Assembly (NCBI GenBank): GCA_039197065.1
Contig: JBCCUL010000020.1
Span: 1-37,506 of the forward strand
Origin: JANQPX01 sp039197065
Lineage (GTDB): Bacteria; Pseudomonadota; Alphaproteobacteria; Geminicoccales; Geminicoccaceae
DNA length: 37,506 nucleotides
Reading direction: 5' to 3'
The notes beneath the pieces were generated by a model, which did not search any database, was not told the origin of the DNA, and saw only the letters and a list, made by a program, of their open reading frames with translations. The first letter of the stretch is position 1, and the number at the start of each line of letters is the position of its first letter. The position numbers were made by a program, and so were the translations under genes. Shown here one piece after another: positions 33,544 to 37,506 of the stretch.

Positions 33544-34251
33544 TCAAGCTCTTCCGGGCTCGTGAAGGAGGTCGCCCGCCGCCATGCTGGACAGCCGGTC
33601 GATATCTTTCAGCGTCACATCATGGCGATCGAGAAGGCCGATCAACCCATTCCGCCGAAAGCGGGTGAAGATCCGGCTGACCGTCTCGATGGTCAGGCCA
33701 AGATGATCGGCGATGTCCTGGCGGGACATGGCGAGATGCAGAACGCCCGCATCCCGGTCAACGCTATCCTGGCGTTCGACGAGGTCCAGCAGAAAAGAAG
33801 CGACACGCTCTTCCGCGCTTTTCCTGCCAAGCATCAGCATGCGCTGCTGGGCCCGGTTGAGCTCGGAACAGGCCAGATGCATCAGCTGACGACCGAGGTC
33901 CGGCTTCTCGTCAATGGCGTTGTCGAGGCGCTGGCGCGGATAGCGAACGACGACGACATCGGTGATGGCCTCGACGCTGTAGGCATGCATGTCGAAGCTG
34001 GTCATGCCGAAGCAGTCATTCTGTCCGAGAAAGTCGATGATCTGCCGGCGCCCATCGGCAACGGACTTATAGAGCCGAACCGTGCCGGAGATGATGCGAT
34101 AATAGTAGTCGATCGGATCCCCTTCGATCACGATCGTTTGCGCCGCGCCGATCTTTTGCGTGATTCCCGGCCCCGCGAGGTCAGACAGCTGCGGACAGGG
34201 CGCGTCGATCTCGACGCGATGGCTTTCTCGAACGATCGACTGTGTCGTCAT
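33544..34251 (-). CDS. fixK: FixK-type Crp/Fnr family regulator
   Basis: A 235-residue regulator with a cNMP-binding-like barrel (about 25-130), a dimer helix and a C-terminal helix-turn-helix (175-203). The recognition helix reads E189-T-V-S192-R193, the E-x-x-S-R pattern that reads TTGA, matching the box upstream of ccoN. Cysteines are at 19, 80 and 128 only, without the N-terminal four-cysteine cluster of FNR, so it is a FixK-like member and probably not itself an oxygen sensor. ATG 34251 is preceded by GGGAG at 7 bases and is preferred over ATG 34272. The gene faces ccoS tail to tail and lies downstream of the fixLJ genes on the same strand. Confidence 0.9.
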   Translation of the reverse strand: MTTQSIVRESHRVEIDAPCPQLSDLAGPGITQKIGAAQTIVIEGDPIDYYYRIISGTVRLYKSVADGRRQIIDFLGQNDCFGMTSFDMHAYSVEAITDVVVVRYPRQRLDNAIDEKPDLGRQLMHLACSELNRAQQRMLMLGRKSAEERVASFLLDLVERQDSVDRDAGVLHLAMSRQDIADHLGLTIETVSRIFTRFRRNGLIGLLDRHDVTLKDIDRLSSMAAGDLLHEPGRA

Positions 34252-34275
34252 ACCCGATCTCCCAACCATCATTCT

Positions 34276-34289
34276 TTGTCTTTTGACAA
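34276..34289. promoter_or_regulatory. Palindrome in front of fixK
   Basis: TTGTC-TTTT-GACAA is a perfect 5-4-5 inverted repeat ending 25 bases before the fixK ATG. It resembles an FNR/FixK box (TTGAC-N4-GTCAA) but with the fourth and fifth positions swapped on each side. It may be a FixK autoregulatory site, a site for FixJ, or chance. Confidence 0.4.
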
Positions 34290-34358
34290 GGGTATTGAGC
34301 TCGGAATGGCCGGTAAATTCGGTCGATTGCTTAGGGGATGTTGCCTAGGTAGTTGCCC

Positions 34359-34632
34359 TTAGAGCCCGTTTTGAAAGTTATCAAGTAATTTCATGGCCTT
34401 GTCCTTCGGCGGATGCGAGGAGCTTGTCGCGCCGCGGTGCGGCGCACCGTAAGCGGCAAGGGACGACGCAGGCGCCAAGGACAAGGCCACCCGCAGGGTC
34501 GCGTTGCAGCCGGCCCAGGCCGCGTCATCGGCCTTGACCGATGCGCTGCATCGCTCTGCAACCTCTTCCTCGCCTGACCTCGACTGCAACACGATGAAAT
34601 CATTCGATAATTTTCAAAACGGGCCCTTAGTC
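34359..34632. repeat. MITE-like element with terminal inverted repeats
   Basis: About 270 bases bounded by imperfect inverted repeats of about 36 bases. The left end is AGAGCCCGTTTTGAAAGTTA continuing TCAAG..ATTTCAT; the right end reads ATGAAATCATTCGATAATTT continuing TCAAAACGGGCCCT. About 30 of 36 positions match. The left 100 bases match 213-316 in inverted orientation, so the family is dispersed. No transposase frame is present; a 77-codon frame is enclosed but is in part set by the repeat. The position is between fixK and the receiver gene, so it splits the regulatory cluster. It may be moved by an element elsewhere in the genome. Confidence 0.75.
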
Positions 34633-34669
34633 CGCGCTTAGCCGTCACGTGAAACAAGCGGCCTTATCT

Positions 34670-35107
34670 TCAGCTACCAAAGGCAAGGCGAAGACTGGTC
34701 AGGAGCTCGCCCTGGCCGAATGGCTTCTGCAGGATCGAGACGACCCCGGAAGGGAGCTGATGGTCGGGGAAGGGGCGGCGCAAGCGCGCGCTCATGATGA
34801 TCGCGGGCAAGTTCACATGTCTGGTCGCCAGACCGGCTATCAGGTCGGTCCCGCTCATCTTGCTGAGGTCGAGCTCGACCAGAAGGCAGCCATTTTGGTG
34901 CCATGCCCCGAAATCGAGAAAACTCTCAGCCGATCTGAACGACAGCACGCCAAAGCCGTGCGTGCGCAGTGAAATGGTCAACGCGTCCCGGACGGCGGCA
35001 TCGTGATCGATGATGAACACCGTCCGCGTCAGGGCGGCAGCCTTCGCTGGAGGAACGATCCGGCAAGCGTTTCCAGCGACAGGATGATCATTGCCTAAAG
35101 GGAACAT
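34670..35107 (-). CDS. Receiver-only protein with degenerate phosphorylation site (possible FixT-like)
   Basis: A single response-regulator receiver domain (about 28-145) without an output domain. By alignment with the FixJ receiver, the phospho-acceptor Asp is replaced by Glu78 (CLLVELDL against CLLDVRM), the second acidic-pocket residue by His35 (IIDHD against VVDDD), and the Thr by Ser106; Lys128 in QKPF is kept. It is therefore unlikely to be phosphorylated in the usual way and may mimic an active or locked state. FixT, a small receiver-like inhibitor of FixL in Sinorhizobium and Caulobacter, is the obvious comparison. The gene is on the same strand as fixLJ, starting about 95 bases after fixJ. 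Start is uncertain: ATG 35107 or TTG 35146. Confidence 0.75.
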   Translation of the reverse strand: MFPLGNDHPVAGNACRIVPPAKAAALTRTVFIIDHDAAVRDALTISLRTHGFGVLSFRSAESFLDFGAWHQNGCLLVELDLSKMSGTDLIAGLATRHVNLPAIIMSARLRRPFPDHQLPSGVVSILQKPFGQGELLTSLRLAFGS

Positions 35108-35200
35108 GGATCTGATCGTTCGCCATGGTGGGAGCCTGTCTTCCAACCAGCCTAGCGTCGATCGAGCACCGCCGATATCAGCGTGAATACCTAAGTGACG

Positions 35201-35824
35201 TTACTTGGCTGCAGGCTCGATCTTCGCGTCGAGCGCCATGCGAACGAGTTCCGCCAGGCTGTCGGCGGCCATTTTTTCCATGAGCCTGGAGCGATGAATT
35301 TCCACGGTTCGCGGGCTGATGCCGAGTTCGCGGCCGACCTCTTTATTGGATCTGCCGGCGACCAGATGCTCCATGACGTCTCGTTCACGCGGGGTCAGCC
35401 GGTCGACCTTGCCGGCAAGGGCCGGATCGATGGCTTCGTTCCTAACCTCGGTATCGTGATGTCTAAGGGCGCTCCGGATGGTCGTCAGCATGACATTCGC
35501 GTCGAATGGCTTCTCAATGAAGTCGACGGCGCCAAGCTTCATCGCCTTGACAGCCATGGGCACGTCGCCATGTCCGGTCATGACGACGACCGGCGTCGTC
35601 GTCGACCAGTCGCCGAGTTCGCCAAGGAGCGTAAGGCCGTCTTTCCCCGGCATGCGGACGTCCAAAAGGCAGCAGGCCACAGCCGGCGGCCTGCCTTTGA
35701 CGAGAAGAGCCTCCGCCGATTCAAAACCCTGAACGGAGAAACCCTCGGCAAGCAACAGGGCCTCTAGGGAGTCGCGAACGGCTTCATCATCGTCGACGAC
35801 ATAAATCAATGTCTGATCAGCCAT
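35201..35824 (-). CDS. fixJ: FixJ-type response regulator
   Basis: A 207-residue two-domain regulator. The receiver has the acidic residues D11-D13, phospho-acceptor Asp55 in CLLDVRMPGKDG, Thr83 (VVMTGHGD) and Lys105 (EKPFD). The LuxR-type helix-turn-helix is at about 140-200 (LTPRERDVMEHLVAGRSNKEVGRELGISPRTVEIHRSR). The phosphorylated protein is known in rhizobia to activate fixK. ATG 35824 overlaps the fixL stop by 8 bases in another frame, with AGAGG in front, so fixL-fixJ are cotranslated. A longer frame reaches into fixL but would lack a ribosome-binding site. Confidence 0.92.
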   Translation of the reverse strand: MADQTLIYVVDDDEAVRDSLEALLLAEGFSVQGFESAEALLVKGRPPAVACCLLDVRMPGKDGLTLLGELGDWSTTTPVVVMTGHGDVPMAVKAMKLGAVDFIEKPFDANVMLTTIRSALRHHDTEVRNEAIDPALAGKVDRLTPRERDVMEHLVAGRSNKEVGRELGISPRTVEIHRSRLMEKMAADSLAELVRMALDAKIEPAAK

Positions 35825-36998
35825 GCATCCTCTGCTCATCATGATCTGCCGGCAGACTGACGTGAAAGATCGTTCCACCACCGGGGTTGGCGGTCGTCCA
35901 GATTCTGCCGCCATGGGAATCGACGATCGTATGGCAAATGGAAAGCCCTATGCCGATACCGCTGTCTTTGGTGGTCACGAAGGGTTGGAACAGACGTTCG
36001 GCCACCCCCTCCGCCAGTCCCGCCCCTGTATCGACGACGTCGATCTGCACGGCAAGGTCCGCCGAACATAATGTGCGCACGGTAAGCTCGCGCCGCCCGA
36101 CATCGCGCAGCGCGTCGACGGCATTTCGTATCAGATTGGTGATGACCTGCTGGATCTGCACCCGGTCGATCATGACATCGGCCAATCCTTCGGCCATGTC
36201 GAATGTCGTGACGATGCCGAGCTGATTGGTGCCGATCATGGCAAGCTCGGCGGCTTCCTTGACCACGGGATTGATGGGTTCGAGCGTGCGTTCCGTTTCG
36301 CCTTTGGTGACGAATTTCCGAAGCTGCCGAATGATCTGCCCGGCGCGAGCCGCCTGGGCCGATGCCTTCTGCATCAGGCCCTTGGTTTGATCCTGAACCG
36401 CTTCGTCGTCCCTCTCCAGCATGCGCGTGCAGGCCTCGAGATAGTTGATGATGGCGGTCAGGGGCTGGTTGAGCTCATGGGCGAGGGCTGAGGCCATCTC
36501 GCCCATCTCGGACAGGCGTGAGACATGCAGCAACTCGCTGCGCAGCTCGTGGACATTTTGCTCGGCGGCGTGACGCGCTGATGCGTCCTTGATGAAGCCT
36601 GCGAACATTCGGCGATCCGCAAGCTGGACTTCTCCGACGGCGAGATCGATGGGAAAGATCTCGCCATTCTTTTTCCTGGCCAGCACCTGGCGACCGACAT
36701 CGATGATCCGCTTTTCGCCGGTCGTCATATAGCGCTTCATATAGCCGTCATGCTCGTCCTGATAAGGGGATGGCATCAGGCATTTGACATTCTTGCCGAT
36801 GACCTCGCTTGCCGGGCAGTCGAACATCACTTCCGCTGCGGGGTTGAACGACAGGATGCGGCCCTGATCATCGATCGTGATCAGGCCATCCGGCGATGTT
36901 TCGATAATCGAACGCAGCAGGGCATCGCGATCGCGAGAGGACGTATCGTCCTTTTCCGAAAACGCTTCTTTGTTCGGTTTGAGATTGTCTTCCATCAT
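35817..36998 (-). CDS. fixL: FixL-type oxygen-sensing PAS histidine kinase
   Basis: A 393-residue soluble sensor kinase. One PAS domain (about 25-145) carries the residues that hold heme and ligand in rhizobial FixL: His83 in EHDGYMKRY at the proximal heme His position (His200 in Bradyrhizobium), Arg89 (Arg206) and Arg103 in DVGR (Arg220). The kinase core follows: H-box His174 in ALAHELNQPL, N-box Asn292 in NLIRNAVDAL, G1 in DTGAGL and G2 in GIGIGLSI. Without oxygen on the heme it should autophosphorylate and pass phosphate to FixJ. No membrane helices are seen, as in the Bradyrhizobium protein. Heme binding is inferred from the aligned residues. The next ATG (36995) is equally possible. Confidence 0.92.
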   Translation of the reverse strand: MMEDNLKPNKEAFSEKDDTSSRDRDALLRSIIETSPDGLITIDDQGRILSFNPAAEVMFDCPASEVIGKNVKCLMPSPYQDEHDGYMKRYMTTGEKRIIDVGRQVLARKKNGEIFPIDLAVGEVQLADRRMFAGFIKDASARHAAEQNVHELRSELLHVSRLSEMGEMASALAHELNQPLTAIINYLEACTRMLERDDEAVQDQTKGLMQKASAQAARAGQIIRQLRKFVTKGETERTLEPINPVVKEAAELAMIGTNQLGIVTTFDMAEGLADVMIDRVQIQQVITNLIRNAVDALRDVGRRELTVRTLCSADLAVQIDVVDTGAGLAEGVAERLFQPFVTTKDSGIGIGLSICHTIVDSHGGRIWTTANPGGGTIFHVSLPADHDEQRMHG

Positions 36999-37303
36999 CC
37001 CAAGCCATAACAGAATTCATCGGCCAGTCCATTCAGAAAGACGCCGGTCTCGACTTGCATCGCCATGTTTCAAATGAGGCAGCTTCGGACGTCGGCGCTC
37101 GCGTGTCAGGCGATCTGAAACGCGATTGTCTGCTCAATCATGAACAACGCCAAGAGCCGAAAAAGGCAATTCTGCCGCGGCAGATCTGCTCGGGCGTTTC
37201 GTTAGAGGCGGGATGCGCCGATGATGAAGGCGGTGTTACCCAACCGGAAAAAACTCTGTCGGGCTAAGCTTCCCGTTACGTCGCGGAACTGACATAGGGA
37301 CAA
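36999..37303. other. Intergenic region between fixL and the fliD end
   Basis: About 305 bases with no clear gene. It probably holds the fixL promoter. A 70-codon frame (37055-37267) has no ribosome-binding site and no recognisable domain. I see no repeat or FNR box. Confidence 0.5.
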
Positions 37304-37506
37304 TCAGTTGCCCCCGAAGGCGGCGTCGATCTGGCTGCGGATACTCTCGAGCAGGTTGTTCATCGAGGCCAAAGCGCTTTCCATCGCGGCAAAGCGCTGC
37401 AAAAGGTTTTCTCGCTGACGTTCGAGCCTTTCTTCCAGCCGCTCTACGCGGCTGAGTGCGCGATCGTTCTGGTCTGTAAAGGTATCGATCTGGCCACCGA
37501 TCGTGC
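37304..37506 (-). CDS. fliD: Probable FliD (flagellar hook-associated cap protein), C-terminal end only
   Basis: A minus-strand frame stays open from the window edge to TGA at 37304-37306, giving the last 67 residues of a protein. They end in a coiled coil, TDQNDRALSRVERLEERLER then QRENLLQRFAAMESALASMN and a NNLLESIRSQIDAAFGGN tail. The pattern R-x-x-R-L-E-E-R-L-x-R-x-x-x-x-L-x-x-x-F-x-A-M/L-E is typical of the FliD C-terminus, which forms the stem of the flagellar cap. Only the end is visible, so other flagellar or coiled-coil proteins remain possible. Confidence 0.6.
   Translation of the reverse strand, partial: TIGGQIDTFTDQNDRALSRVERLEERLERQRENLLQRFAAMESALASMNNLLESIRSQIDAAFGGN

Noticed and set aside
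34359..34592. A 77-codon minus-strand frame within the MITE-like element
   Set aside because: Its end, like that of the frame at 98-451, comes from the shared repeat; there is no ribosome-binding site. Recorded as part of the repeat only.
1..37506. CRISPR arrays, tRNA or rRNA genes, phage genes
   Set aside because: I looked for regularly spaced repeats, tRNA cloverleaf patterns and phage or integrase proteins and saw none.

Overview
The window looks like chromosomal DNA of a GC-rich alphaproteobacterium, probably of the Hyphomicrobiales (Rhizobiales) type. This is inferred from four things: the complete ccoNOQP-ccoGHIS set with a FixLJ-FixK oxygen-control block, a LiuR-like MerR regulator inside a beta-oxidation operon, a DUF2189/universal-stress cluster beside the cbb3 genes, and frequent small palindromic intergenic repeats. 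No rRNA, tRNA, CRISPR array, phage gene or transposase is visible.

Layout. 1-490 is repeat DNA: a tandem 118-bp repeat, one end of a mobile-looking repeat that recurs at 34.4 kb, and a REP-like palindrome. 698-2947 holds three exported proteins on the + strand: a Cys/Gly/Tyr-rich lipoprotein, a patatin-like lipoprotein and a DUF4168 protein. They end at a strong terminator and face a convergent ABC exporter (3213-4976). 5013-5672 is a gene-poor control region with a second REP palindrome and helically phased palindromes that match a LiuR-type operator. 5673-13819 is a tightly packed fatty-acid degradation operon: acyl-CoA ligase, MerR regulator, thiolase, fused 3-hydroxyacyl-CoA dehydrogenase/enoyl-CoA hydratase, acyl-CoA dehydrogenase and a DUF6134 protein.

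14110-22044 is an accessory metabolic stretch. It carries a double SnoaL-like protein, a vanadium-dependent haloperoxidase and an orphan TupA-like oxyanion-binding protein, all on the minus strand, followed by nagA, a divergent mandelate-racemase-type enzyme and an MDR oxidoreductase. 22359-23580 encodes a secreted protein with repeated GFRY motifs and a small unknown protein.

23804-37506 is the microaerobic block. Usp, a two-TM protein and a DUF2189 protein diverge from ccoNOQP-ccoGHIS, and a perfect FNR/FixK box lies between them at -41.5 from a predicted start site. A FixK-type regulator converges on ccoS. Next come a MITE-like repeat, a receiver-only protein whose phospho-acceptor Asp is Glu, fixJ and a FixL with heme-pocket residues. 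The likely circuit is: low oxygen activates FixL, FixL phosphorylates FixJ, FixJ activates fixK, and FixK acts on the box before ccoN. The degenerate receiver is a candidate FixT-like feedback inhibitor. The window ends in the 3' end of a probable fliD gene.

The most interesting leads are the haloperoxidase next to a possible vanadate-binding protein, the D-to-E receiver beside fixLJ, the GFRY-repeat protein, and the dispersed terminal-inverted-repeat element.
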